A stretch of DNA of 64,000 nt from Candidatus Peregrinibacteria bacterium (GTDB taxonomy: Bacteria > Patescibacteriota > Gracilibacteria > Peribacterales > Peribacteraceae): NCBI GenBank assembly GCA_030649955.1, contig JAUSFD010000025.1, positions 1-64,000 on the forward strand, in the 5' to 3' direction. Made by a program: the position numbers and the translations under genes. Within the stretch, counting starts at the first letter, position 1, and every line of letters starts with the position of its first letter. The notes under the pieces are model-generated. The model was not told the origin of the DNA and searched no databases. It was given only the letters and a program-made list of their open reading frames with translations. This document shows positions 50,946 to 58,843 of the stretch, one piece after another.

Positions 50946-52277
50946 TCAAATTACACGCACAACCGATCCGCTCACCTTCCATCCCTCGTACGGCGTCCAG
51001 CCGCACTTGCTCTTGAGCTGAGCCGCGGTGATCGTCCACTCGCGCTTGGGATCCACGAGCACAATTGCGTCACGCGAGCCCTCTCGGAGCCCCTGCTTCC
51101 CGAGCCCGAAGATCCTGTTGGGATTCTCGAAGCAGAGACGAACGATATCCTGATAGCGGAAGAGGGTGTTCGGTTGCATGGATGCCTGCGGATCGAAGCG
51201 CGGTTGCTTCGCTGATGCACACGTGAGCAGGAGTGGCAGCATCGTTGCTACACCAGGGATTCCACTCGGTGCCTGACGAGGATCTGCTACGTTCTTCTCT
51301 TCGAGAGTGTGCGGCGCGTGATCCGTCGCAATGCAATCGACGACTCCATCCTTGATGCCCTGCCACAGTGCCGCCTGATCTGCCTCTGTGCGCAGCGGCG
51401 GATTCATTTTTGCGAGAGTACCCAGGTGCGCGTACGCCTTCTGATTCAGCAGAAGATGATGCGGCGCGACTTCGCACGTCACGGACAAACCAGCAGCCTT
51501 CGCGGAGCGGATGAGATCCATTCCTCCAGCGGTGGAGAGGTGCGCAATGTGGAGAGGGGTTTTGTACTTCTCTGCGAGAGTAATCGCCTTCTCGATCGAG
51601 CGGACCTCGGATTCGGGAGGTCGCATCAGCGAATGCGCACTCACATCATTGGGGAGATCTTTTCGCTGAGCTGCCTGTGCATTCATCTCCGGATCCTCGC
51701 AGTGGCAGACCATCGGAATCTTGAGCTCACCGCAGGCGCGGAAGATATCCTCGAGGATGTCCTCCTGGACCTTCTGATCTCCCGTGGAGTGATCGAGGAA
51801 GAGCTTCGCACCGACGCAGCGTTCGCGTAAATGTTTGAACTCAGGGGAGGTCCCACTCCAGAGCTCACGCAGTGCCTCGAGATTGAATCCATCGGTGACG
51901 CCGAAGAAGAAGCGAATATCGCAATCACTGATCTCCTCGGCTCTGCGCACCTTATCCGCGAGCGCCATGATGGTCACCGTCGGAGGAATCGTATTGGGCA
52001 TCTCGCAGACGGTCGTCACTCCGCCTGCGCGTGCCGATGCAGATTCAGACTTCATATCAGCCTTCTGCGTGAGCCCCGGCTCGCGGAAGTGGACGTGGCA
52101 ATCGATGAGACCAGGGAAGAGGAGCAGCCCCGCCGCATTCACGTCCTCATCCACCGAAGAGAATGAAGAACCATGAGGGGCAACCCTCTCGATGACGCCA
52201 TCGCGGAGAAGGACATCCGCCTTCTCCTCCTCCGTCGCGCGGACGATCGTGCCGTTGCGGAGCAGTACTGACGTCAT
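50946..52277 (-). CDS. pyrC: dihydroorotase
   Basis: A 443-residue type I dihydroorotase, closing carbamoyl-aspartate to dihydroorotate. The metal site DCHVHFREPG (HxH), the carboxylated Lys region VGAKLFLDHSTGD, IPMVCHCEDPE, LHIAHLSTAGG and DCIATDHAPHTLEEK (catalytic Asp) are all present. The N-terminal strand domain (VLLRNGTIVRATEEEKADVLLRDG) and C-terminal strand (LVDPKREWTITA) close the composite fold. Its ATG overlaps the stop of the preceding tauE-like gene as ATGA, so it is the third gene of a coupled pyrB-tauE-pyrC operon. Confidence 0.96.
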   Translation of the reverse strand: MTSVLLRNGTIVRATEEEKADVLLRDGVIERVAPHGSSFSSVDEDVNAAGLLLFPGLIDCHVHFREPGLTQKADMKSESASARAGGVTTVCEMPNTIPPTVTIMALADKVRRAEEISDCDIRFFFGVTDGFNLEALRELWSGTSPEFKHLRERCVGAKLFLDHSTGDQKVQEDILEDIFRACGELKIPMVCHCEDPEMNAQAAQRKDLPNDVSAHSLMRPPESEVRSIEKAITLAEKYKTPLHIAHLSTAGGMDLIRSAKAAGLSVTCEVAPHHLLLNQKAYAHLGTLAKMNPPLRTEADQAALWQGIKDGVVDCIATDHAPHTLEEKNVADPRQAPSGIPGVATMLPLLLTCASAKQPRFDPQASMQPNTLFRYQDIVRLCFENPNRIFGLGKQGLREGSRDAIVLVDPKREWTITAAQLKSKCGWTPYEGWKVSGSVVRVI

Positions 52278-52996
52278 GTGAAGAAGAGGAGGCGAACCGC
52301 TCCCAGGAAGACGATGCCGAGGAGGAGGTTCTCGAAGACCATAGGGCTTACGTACTTGAGCAGCTTCTTGCCAATCCATACTCCCACGAAGACGGTGGGC
52401 GCCGCGCAGAGGAAGAGGATGAACGCATCCTGGGACCAGGAGAACTGCTGCACGTACACCACACTCTTCCCCGCATTCATGAGGAATGCAATCACGGAGG
52501 ATGTTGCCACGAACTGCTCCTTCGTAAGCCCAAAGGCGAGGAGGGTGGGCAAGCGCAGGAGAGAGCCATGGCCGACGACTCCTCCCACGAGTCCATTGAA
52601 CCCACCAAGGAGAATGAGGTTCGTGATGCTCGCTTGCACCTTCGGCCGGAGGTGGAGAACGTGTACTAGGATGTAGACGATGCAGAGCGTTGCGAGTGCG
52701 ATCTCAATGACGCGAACGGGGAGGAGGAAGAGGAAGAGCGCGCCAATGAAGCTCATGGGAACGCCGAGGAGCAGGTACCAGCCGACGATGTTCCACCGCG
52801 TATGCTGGGAGAAATGCGCGATCTTCGCGGCCTGGATGATGAAGCCCAGGAGGGAGACGAGCACGATGCTCACGCGCACATCGACGAAGAACGTCGAGGC
52901 GATGGTGAGGAGAATCCCAAGTCCACCACCGGAGATCGTAGAAACAATCCCGCCGAGGAAGAGAATCGGCAGGAGAACGGCGATCGGAGGGATCAT
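52274..52996 (-). CDS. TauE/SafE family membrane transporter
   Basis: A 240-residue membrane protein with about seven or eight helices of the TauE/SafE (DUF81) family. GGIVSTISGGGLGILLTIAS is the first conserved repeat and GGFNGLVGGVVGHGSLLRLPTLLAFGLTKEQFVATSSV is the second, with the family's G-x-G-G-S-type loop reading GHGS. These carriers move sulfite, sulfoacetate or other small organic anions. The gene is coupled on both sides, with ATGA overlaps to pyrB and pyrC, so it should be made with the pyrimidine enzymes. Transport of a pathway intermediate or aspartate-like anion is an inference from context. Confidence 0.88.
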   Translation of the reverse strand: MIPPIAVLLPILFLGGIVSTISGGGLGILLTIASTFFVDVRVSIVLVSLLGFIIQAAKIAHFSQHTRWNIVGWYLLLGVPMSFIGALFLFLLPVRVIEIALATLCIVYILVHVLHLRPKVQASITNLILLGGFNGLVGGVVGHGSLLRLPTLLAFGLTKEQFVATSSVIAFLMNAGKSVVYVQQFSWSQDAFILFLCAAPTVFVGVWIGKKLLKYVSPMVFENLLLGIVFLGAVRLLFFT

Positions 52997-53910
52997 GCAG
53001 CGTTGAGGAGCATCGCGAGGAGCGCCATGCGGACGGGGACACCGTTACGCACTTGGCGGAAGTACGCGGCGGTGGGCAGCGCATCCACATCCGTTGCAAT
53101 CTCCCCCACGCGCGGCAGCGGGTGCATCACGGTGACCTTCTTTCCCTTGAGCGGCTTCGCCGTAAGGCAGTACTTATTCTTGAGTCGCTCGTACTCGGAG
53201 TGGTCGGCGAAGCGCTCCTCCTGCACGCGCGTCATGTAGAGGACATCGCAGTCGTAGCTAGCAGCGAGCTTATCCGTCTCCTCGAAGGGAATGCCTTTCT
53301 CCTGCAGGAAGTCCGTGACCTTCGCGGGCATCGTGAGCTCCTTCGGTGAGATGAACACGAACGAGATATCTTTGTAGAGGCCCAAGAGAAAACTGAGCGA
53401 GTGCACTGTGCGGCCGTACCGCAGGTCACCGGCCATCGCGATCTTCAGTCCATCGATGCGCTTGCGTTCCTTCTGGATCGTGAAGAGATCGAGGAGTGCT
53501 TGCGTGGGATGCTGACCAGGTCCATCACCCGCGTTGATGAACGGCACGGGACTCACAGCGGCAGCGCGGTCTGCGCTCCCCTGTTCTGGATGGCGCATGC
53601 AGATGATGTCCGCGTACTGCCCGACGACGGTGATCGTGTCCTCCACCGTCTCCCCTTTGTAGAGCGAACTGAACTGGAATCCATCCGCGGTGATCACGCT
53701 CCCGCCGAGTCGTAACATCGCCGTCTCGAAACTCAAACGCGTCCGTGTGCTCGGCTCGTAGAACAAGCTCGCGAGCACTTTCTTCGCGAGGCGATTGTCA
53801 CCACCTTTCTTCAAGACCGCCTCCATCTCTGCAGCCACTTGTACAATGGAATCAGTGTCCTTCCGGAGGAGTTGCTTTGTGCTTGTGAGGTGCTTGAAGC
53901 TAAGAGGCAT
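52993..53910 (-). CDS. pyrB: aspartate carbamoyltransferase catalytic subunit
   Basis: A 305-residue PyrB that joins carbamoyl phosphate and aspartate, the first committed step of pyrimidine synthesis. FYEPSTRTRLSFETAM holds the carbamoyl-phosphate loop; RHPEQGSADRAA, GDGPGQHPTQALLDL, GDLRYGRTVHSL and HPLPRVGEIATDVD follow in the expected order. No pyrI regulatory subunit is seen here. The ATG at 53910 is chosen by homology. Its stop overlaps the transporter's start as ATGA. First gene of the operon. Confidence 0.97.
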   Translation of the reverse strand: MPLSFKHLTSTKQLLRKDTDSIVQVAAEMEAVLKKGGDNRLAKKVLASLFYEPSTRTRLSFETAMLRLGGSVITADGFQFSSLYKGETVEDTITVVGQYADIICMRHPEQGSADRAAAVSPVPFINAGDGPGQHPTQALLDLFTIQKERKRIDGLKIAMAGDLRYGRTVHSLSFLLGLYKDISFVFISPKELTMPAKVTDFLQEKGIPFEETDKLAASYDCDVLYMTRVQEERFADHSEYERLKNKYCLTAKPLKGKKVTVMHPLPRVGEIATDVDALPTAAYFRQVRNGVPVRMALLAMLLNAA

Positions 53911-53991
53911 TCTAGATACGCAGATTAGAGCAATCAGAAGGGGCTGTCTACGACAATTGACAGAATAAAGAATAAGGTTTATTAAATATAT

Positions 53992-54783
53992 ATGCCCGAC
54001 CACTTGCCATCGCCTGAGTCCCATCTTGAGCGTCAGGGAATTGCTGACGATATCCTCAAATTACTCCAAACGAAGCAGCCAGGCGAAAATTGGAAGCCGG
54101 TAACACTCGGAACAATCACCAGTGTTGCTCGAGGAACAAGTGACAATGTAACGACACCGGAGAGGATGGAAGTGATTGGAGTGAACGGCACCGGCGATAA
54201 GCACATTGTTTGGGGATGCAATGGTCCAGAGGACTACACAGCAAAAGTAGTGCCAGCACCGGACAGCGAAGGAGCCAGATATAAGGAGGTAAAGATGCCT
54301 CGTAAGGTCGAGATAAGCGTCATAGTTGGAACGATCGCATACATGCTCCTATTCGTACTGCTGAGAGAAATGGGGAGGGAGAGACCAATGCCTGATCCCG
54401 TGAGAAAGCCATCGATCAAAGCACCGAAAGTACCTAGATTCGTACCCGAGAATTACGATCTTTCACTAAAAGGCATGACAGCAGAAGAATTCCAAAGTGA
54501 ATGTAAGATGAGGGGAATTGGACTCGAACCGGGTCTTATTCAACTCGCAGGAGCCGAAGATGGGCAGGGGGTAATCTATCCTCTCCCTCCTAGAGTCCGA
54601 ATAGTCATGAAAGTTAAGAAACAAGGCACGATACTTATTGGAAAAAACATCAGGGAAGAAACAATTGACCTGATATTTGAGGTGAAGTGTAATGACGAAG
54701 TATTGAATTTTAGAGTAAAGCCGAATGGTGATGTGTTTCAAAGGTTCAAAATCCGGGATGCAGTCCAGATTATCATCAAGTAG
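53992..54783 (+). CDS. hypothetical single-span membrane protein
   Basis: A 263-residue protein I do not recognise. Residues about 1-105 are soluble (WKPVTLGTITSVARGTSDNV; VNGTGDKHIVWG). One transmembrane helix follows (ISVIVGTIAYMLLFVLLREM, about 107-126), then a Pro/Lys-rich linker (PVRKPSIKAPKVPRF) and a C-terminal beta-rich domain (VRIVMKVKKQGTILIG; DLIFEVKCNDEVLNFRV). The gene is AT-richer than the neighbouring operons. It is divergent from pyrB. The start at 53992 lies directly after an AT-rich run, tattaaatatat, which could include its -10 box. Confidence 0.65.
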   Translation: MPDHLPSPESHLERQGIADDILKLLQTKQPGENWKPVTLGTITSVARGTSDNVTTPERMEVIGVNGTGDKHIVWGCNGPEDYTAKVVPAPDSEGARYKEVKMPRKVEISVIVGTIAYMLLFVLLREMGRERPMPDPVRKPSIKAPKVPRFVPENYDLSLKGMTAEEFQSECKMRGIGLEPGLIQLAGAEDGQGVIYPLPPRVRIVMKVKKQGTILIGKNIREETIDLIFEVKCNDEVLNFRVKPNGDVFQRFKIRDAVQIIIK

Positions 54784-54893
54784 GTAGTCCGTACCTCTGA
54801 TGACGAATCAGGAAGGGAGTTGTGGCCGGGCTCTATTACGGAGCATACATTCTCCGAATCAATACAAAGAGACATTGAGAGCCTCGTATCGGT

Positions 54894-54899
54894 TATTAT
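54894..54899 (+). promoter_or_regulatory. -10 box of the flippase, leaderless
   Basis: TATTAT ends 6 nt before the ATG at 54906. Confidence 0.55.
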
Positions 54900-54905
54900 G
54901 GTGTT

Positions 54906-56387
54906 ATGTCCACCCGCGCAATCGCCTCCTCCACTCTCTGGCAACTCGTGAGCCAGGTCGCGATGGCAGTGCTGAGCATCATCACGGTGAAGTTCGTGAC
55001 TATTGGTCTCAGTAAGGAACTAGTGGGGTACTACAATTCGGCGTACGGGTACCTGCAGTTGTTTGGAATCCTCGCAGACTTTGGGCTGTATGCGATCGCG
55101 GTGCGGGAGGTGAGCAGGGCAGAGGATAAGAACAAGACACTCGGGGCACTCATCGTGCTGCGGGCAGTGATCCTCATCATCTCGCTCTCCTCTGCACTCC
55201 TCATCGCGTGGGTGATTCCGCAGTGGCAGGGGACGCCGCTGCCACTCAGCATCGCCATCGCATCCCTCGTTCCATTCTTCACGCTCCTCGCGGGAATGCT
55301 CCGGACGATTTTCCAAGTCCGCTACCGGATGCACTACGTCTTCATCGCAGAGGTGACGCAGCGGGTGATCACGGCGTCGGCCATCGGCGCGTTTGTGTTG
55401 TGGGGACTTCATGAGACCACCGACGTCCAGTACCTCCACCTCTTCCTCCTCATTGGCGGCATCGGGGCATTCGTACTCTTCGCGCTCTCTGCACTCTACG
55501 GGAATCGCCTGCTGCGCCCGTCCTTCGACATCGATCGACGAACGGTGCTCGCGTTCTTCCGCCACGCAGCACCGTACGGCATCGCCTTCCTGTGCATGGC
55601 GCTCTACCGGCAGTTCGACATCACCCTCATCGCCATCTTGCGTCCGGACTTCGAACTGCAGAACGCGTACTACGGATCAGTGCAGCGTATGGCGGACATG
55701 GCGTACCTGCTCCCCACGTTTCTCCTCAATTCCGTCCTGCCGATCTTGAGTGAGCGCGATGCGAAGAACCAGAGCGTGCAGGGTCTCCTGGAGAAGACGT
55801 TCCTGACGATTCTCCTCATCGGCGCGATCGCGATGCTCTTCGCATTCTTCTGGGCTCGCCCCCTCGTGCTCCTCCTCACCACCGCGGACTACCTGAGCAC
55901 CCCCGATCGTCTGGGTTCCGATACCGCACTCCGTCTCGCGGCGCTCCCGATGTTCCTGAACGGCATCATCCTCTTCAGTTTCTACTCGCTGCTCACCAAG
56001 CACGCGTGGGAGAGACTCGTGAAGACCCTCTTCATCGGCGCGTTCGTCTCCCTCGTGTGCAACCTCTGGCTCATCCCAGGGCTCGGCTTCGTCGGGGCTT
56101 CGCTCACGTCCATCGTCGTCCACATCCTGCTGGCCTGTCTCCTCCTCCCGCAGAGCCTACGCGTCCTGCCTGTTCACCTCCACCCATCGAAGCTGATCCG
56201 CTGCTTCCTCTTCGCCTTTCTCCTCGCATTCCCGCTCTACACCTCCGCGCACCTCCTCACCTCTGAACTCACCACCGTGATCGGCCTCGGGCTTGCAACA
56301 CTCTGGATGGGGTTCCTGGCGTGGGCATTGGGATTCCGAGAGCTGCTTTGGAGTGAGGAAAGGCAGGAATGGCAGCAAAGGCAGTAA
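54906..56387 (+). CDS. polysaccharide/lipid-linked oligosaccharide flippase (Wzx-like)
   Basis: A 493-residue membrane protein with about 13-14 helices of the MOP superfamily polysaccharide-biosynthesis group. It would flip lipid-linked sugar units for surface glycans. SSTLWQLVSQVAMAVLSIITVKF is the typical first helix, LADFGLYAIAVREVSR matches the conserved LxxFGL.x.xRxxa motif, and AYYGSVQRMADMAYLLPTFL and FVGASLTSIVVHILLACL are later signatures. No glycosyltransferase genes are adjacent. The last 11 residues (SEERQEWQQRQ) are encoded by the left arm of a ggcagg-word palindrome. Confidence 0.88.
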   Translation: MSTRAIASSTLWQLVSQVAMAVLSIITVKFVTIGLSKELVGYYNSAYGYLQLFGILADFGLYAIAVREVSRAEDKNKTLGALIVLRAVILIISLSSALLIAWVIPQWQGTPLPLSIAIASLVPFFTLLAGMLRTIFQVRYRMHYVFIAEVTQRVITASAIGAFVLWGLHETTDVQYLHLFLLIGGIGAFVLFALSALYGNRLLRPSFDIDRRTVLAFFRHAAPYGIAFLCMALYRQFDITLIAILRPDFELQNAYYGSVQRMADMAYLLPTFLLNSVLPILSERDAKNQSVQGLLEKTFLTILLIGAIAMLFAFFWARPLVLLLTTADYLSTPDRLGSDTALRLAALPMFLNGIILFSFYSLLTKHAWERLVKTLFIGAFVSLVCNLWLIPGLGFVGASLTSIVVHILLACLLLPQSLRVLPVHLHPSKLIRCFLFAFLLAFPLYTSAHLLTSELTTVIGLGLATLWMGFLAWALGFRELLWSEERQEWQQRQ

Positions 56388-56443
56388 GGGCAGGAAAGTA
56401 GTCCACCTTCCTGCCTTTCCTGCCCTGATTGCCCTTCCTGCCC
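56356..56443. repeat. short-word palindrome, ggcagga class
   Basis: Left words aaggcagg, aatggcag, caaaggcag, taagggcagg and right words cttcctgc, ctttcctgc, cctgattgc, ccttcctgc. The left arm overlaps the end of the flippase gene by about 30 nt. Confidence 0.85.
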
Positions 56444-56476
56444 TCATCCTAGATCCTTGGCAGAGGACCCAATTTT

Positions 56477-56485
56477 TGCTACAAT
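56477..56485 (+). promoter_or_regulatory. extended -10 promoter of the Fn3 protein
   Basis: TGCTACAAT lies 24 nt before the ATG at 56510. Confidence 0.55.
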
Positions 56486-56509
56486 ACTCAGAAACACACA
56501 TTTCTCCCT

Positions 56510-57730
56510 ATGACACAGAAATCCCTCATCCGGGCACTCGTGATCACGACCTCGCTCTTGTGGCCGCTCGGCGTGAGCGCTGCCGTGGGCAGCGTCACCG
56601 GTATTCAGGCAGAGGCGAAGAACGGAGGTATTGAGGTGAAGTGGAACCCCGTCCCCGGGGCGACGATCGCGGAGTACCGGGTCTACTACAGCCAAGCATC
56701 CATCCTCCAGAACAATGGAGCCTACGACGAGTTCGAAGTGGTGCCAGTGGGGAAGACGGACTTCGTCCTCACGAGCTTCCCGCAGGTTCCAACACTCTAC
56801 GTGAGTGTATTGGCGTTCGACCGCCAGGGGGACAGCAGCCGCTTCACGGAGGAGGCGAAGGTCACCCTGCGCGAAGGGGGAGCGGCATCGTCCGCTCAGA
56901 CATCCACGCAGGCATCAACTGCGGCGAGTTCCCGTACGACCGTAACGAGCAGCGCACCTGCGACAGAGGCAACATTCCACCTCCTGTCCGCAACCGCCAT
57001 CTCCGCAACTGGGGTGACCCTCGCGTTCTCGCAGAACGTCACCATCCCGCAGGCGGAGGCCAAAAATGCGTTCACGATTCAGGATGCGAGCGGCACCTTC
57101 CTCACCCTCAAGCGCCTGGTCATCCAGGGGAGCTCCGTCACCATCCACACAGAGCCGCAGAAGCCGGGGGCAGTCTACGAGCTCAATGTCTCGCAAGTCG
57201 TCCAGGCAGCCGATGGCGCACCCCGACCGGGGGGAGTCTTCTCCACGCTCTTCTCTGCCTACAGTGGCGCACAGCCTTCCTCTTCGAGTACTTCGCAACC
57301 TCCATCGCCGGGCAGCCCCGCAGACGTGACGGACCTGCGCCTGCGCGCAACGGCCCAGCGCAGCGGGCGCTACAGCGTGACCGCGCAGTGGCAACCGGCG
57401 ACGACATCCGGACTCACCGCGTACGTCGTGCGACAGAGCTTCGACCGTGGGACGACCTTCGGCGATCCGCAGGCGATCGCCGCAGAGACGACGACGGTAC
57501 AGTTTGAGGAAGTCCCCGCCGGAGAGTTCGGTATCGCGGTGCAAGCGGTGAACCAGAATGGCCTCGCGTCGCGCGGCATCTTCAGTTCGATTACGCTTCC
57601 GGCTGTCGGCGCGCAGCAACCTGTGAAGAAACCGGACATGCCACTCTCAAGCTCTGGCCCTGCAGCCCTCCTCGCATTCGTGGCAGCAGGTGGTATCGCC
57701 GGGTGGAGGAAAGTGAGGAAAGGTAAGTGA
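56510..57730 (+). CDS. surface-anchored fibronectin type III protein
   Basis: A 406-residue exported protein. The signal peptide (LVITTSLLWPLGVSA) is followed by a first Fn3 domain (VTGIQAEAKNGGIEVKWNPV then YRVYYSQAS, residues about 26-120), a Ser/Thr linker, a Big/SbsA-like domain (LLSATAISATGVTLAFSQNV, about 150-245), a second linker and another Fn3 domain (about 270-370). The C-terminus has LSSSGPAALLAFVAAGGIAG then WRKVRKGK: a short motif, a helix and basic residues, the architecture of a wall- or membrane-sorting signal. Likely adhesion or surface scaffold. Confidence 0.82.
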   Translation: MTQKSLIRALVITTSLLWPLGVSAAVGSVTGIQAEAKNGGIEVKWNPVPGATIAEYRVYYSQASILQNNGAYDEFEVVPVGKTDFVLTSFPQVPTLYVSVLAFDRQGDSSRFTEEAKVTLREGGAASSAQTSTQASTAASSRTTVTSSAPATEATFHLLSATAISATGVTLAFSQNVTIPQAEAKNAFTIQDASGTFLTLKRLVIQGSSVTIHTEPQKPGAVYELNVSQVVQAADGAPRPGGVFSTLFSAYSGAQPSSSSTSQPPSPGSPADVTDLRLRATAQRSGRYSVTAQWQPATTSGLTAYVVRQSFDRGTTFGDPQAIAAETTTVQFEEVPAGEFGIAVQAVNQNGLASRGIFSSITLPAVGAQQPVKKPDMPLSSSGPAALLAFVAAGGIAGWRKVRKGK

Positions 57731-57737
57731 AAGCGAA

Positions 57738-57809
57738 GAATATGGAATGTAGAATGTAGAATGTTGAATACGTCCTATTCAATATTCCACATTCCATATT
57801 CAACATTCA
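57738..57809. repeat. short-word palindrome, aatgtag class
   Basis: Left words aatatgg, aatgtag, aatgtag, aatgttg and right words attcaat, attccac, attccat, attcaac. It lies between tandem plus-strand genes. Confidence 0.88.
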
Positions 57810-57838
57810 GTCAGAAATATCCTTGCACCTACAGTATA

Positions 57839-58828
57839 GTGGGCTGCTTGCGCGACCTCTCCCCTCGCTACTGGCTCATCGCGTGCACTATCCTCCTGGC
57901 GGGGCATGCGCTCGTCATCCATGAACTCGTGCGTGTGGGGGATGGGAAGACGCATGTCTACATCCTCGATGTTGATCAGGGGGACTCGATCTTCATCGTG
58001 AGTCCGACGGGGAAGCAGATCCTCGTCGATGGTGGACCAAACCTCACTGCTCTCGAGCACTTAGGCCGGTTGATGCCGGCTCTCGATCGTTCGCTCGACC
58101 TCGTCGTACTCACGCACCCCGATCTCGATCACCTGGTGGCAATCCCGGAAGTCGTGGAACGCTACCGCATCGGGGGAATCGTCCTCACCGGGATCGCCGT
58201 GAGTAATCCCCGTTACCAACGGCTGCTCACGGAGATAGAGGAGCGACACATCCCTGTGCTCCTCGCAGATCCCCGCGCGGACATCGACCTCGGCGACGGC
58301 GTGCTCCTCGATACAGTATGGCCAGAGGCAGGATTACTCGGGAGAACAGTGAAAGCGCCGAACGACACCTCCGTCGTCATGCGTCTCTTCACCGGATCGC
58401 AATCCATTCTCCTCACGGGCGACATTGAGAAGGATGCGGAGGAGGACATCCTCCGCTCCGGTGTGGACATACGATCTACGATCCTCAAAGTTGCACACCA
58501 TGGCAGCAAGACCTCCTCGTCGACGGGATTCCTCCTCGCGGTGAATCCCGATCGCGCAGTGATCTCCGTTGGTAGGGATAACTCCTTCGGGCACCCACAC
58601 CCGTCGGTTCTCGAGCGGTACCGGCATTTTGGGATTCCGGTGGAAACCACTGTAGAGGAGGGGACGATTGAGATTGAAATGAACCCTGCGGGAAGTCCCA
58701 AAACCCAATCACCAAATAAAGCCCAAAAACAAAATCCCAATGCTCAAGACTCCAATTATTCCCATATTTGGGCTTTGGGCTTTGTGTTTTGGGTTTTTCG
58801 CATGATCTATCCCTCCCCCTCCTCCTAA
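57839..58828 (+). CDS. ComEC-like metallo-beta-lactamase hydrolase
   Basis: A 329-residue protein with an N-terminal membrane anchor (YWLIACTILLAGHALVIHEL) and a metallo-beta-lactamase domain. LDVDQGDSIFIVSPTGKQILVDGG, the metal motif LTHPDLDHL, LTGDIEKDAE and KVAHHGSKTSSS are those of the C-terminal domain of the DNA-uptake protein ComEC. The ComEC channel is missing, so this stand-alone form may degrade one DNA strand or another phosphodiester outside the membrane. GTG at 57839 is the best start; TTG at 57848 is possible. The last ~45 residues are read from a palindromic repeat. Confidence 0.85.
   Translation: MGCLRDLSPRYWLIACTILLAGHALVIHELVRVGDGKTHVYILDVDQGDSIFIVSPTGKQILVDGGPNLTALEHLGRLMPALDRSLDLVVLTHPDLDHLVAIPEVVERYRIGGIVLTGIAVSNPRYQRLLTEIEERHIPVLLADPRADIDLGDGVLLDTVWPEAGLLGRTVKAPNDTSVVMRLFTGSQSILLTGDIEKDAEEDILRSGVDIRSTILKVAHHGSKTSSSTGFLLAVNPDRAVISVGRDNSFGHPHPSVLERYRHFGIPVETTVEEGTIEIEMNPAGSPKTQSPNKAQKQNPNAQDSNYSHIWALGFVFWVFRMIYPSPSS
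58697..58798. repeat. short-word palindrome, cccaaaa class
   Basis: Left words cccaaaa, cccaatc, gcccaaaa, atcccaat and right words atttgggc, tttgggc, tttgtg, ttttgggt. It is entirely inside the 3' end of the ComEC-like gene's frame and extends the protein by ~45 residues. Confidence 0.85.
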
Positions 58829-58831
58829 TCC

Positions 58832-58837
58832 TATACT
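58832..58837 (+). promoter_or_regulatory. -10 box, leaderless
   Basis: TATACT ends 6 nt before the GTG at 58844. Confidence 0.65.
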
Positions 58838-58843
58838 CCCTTC

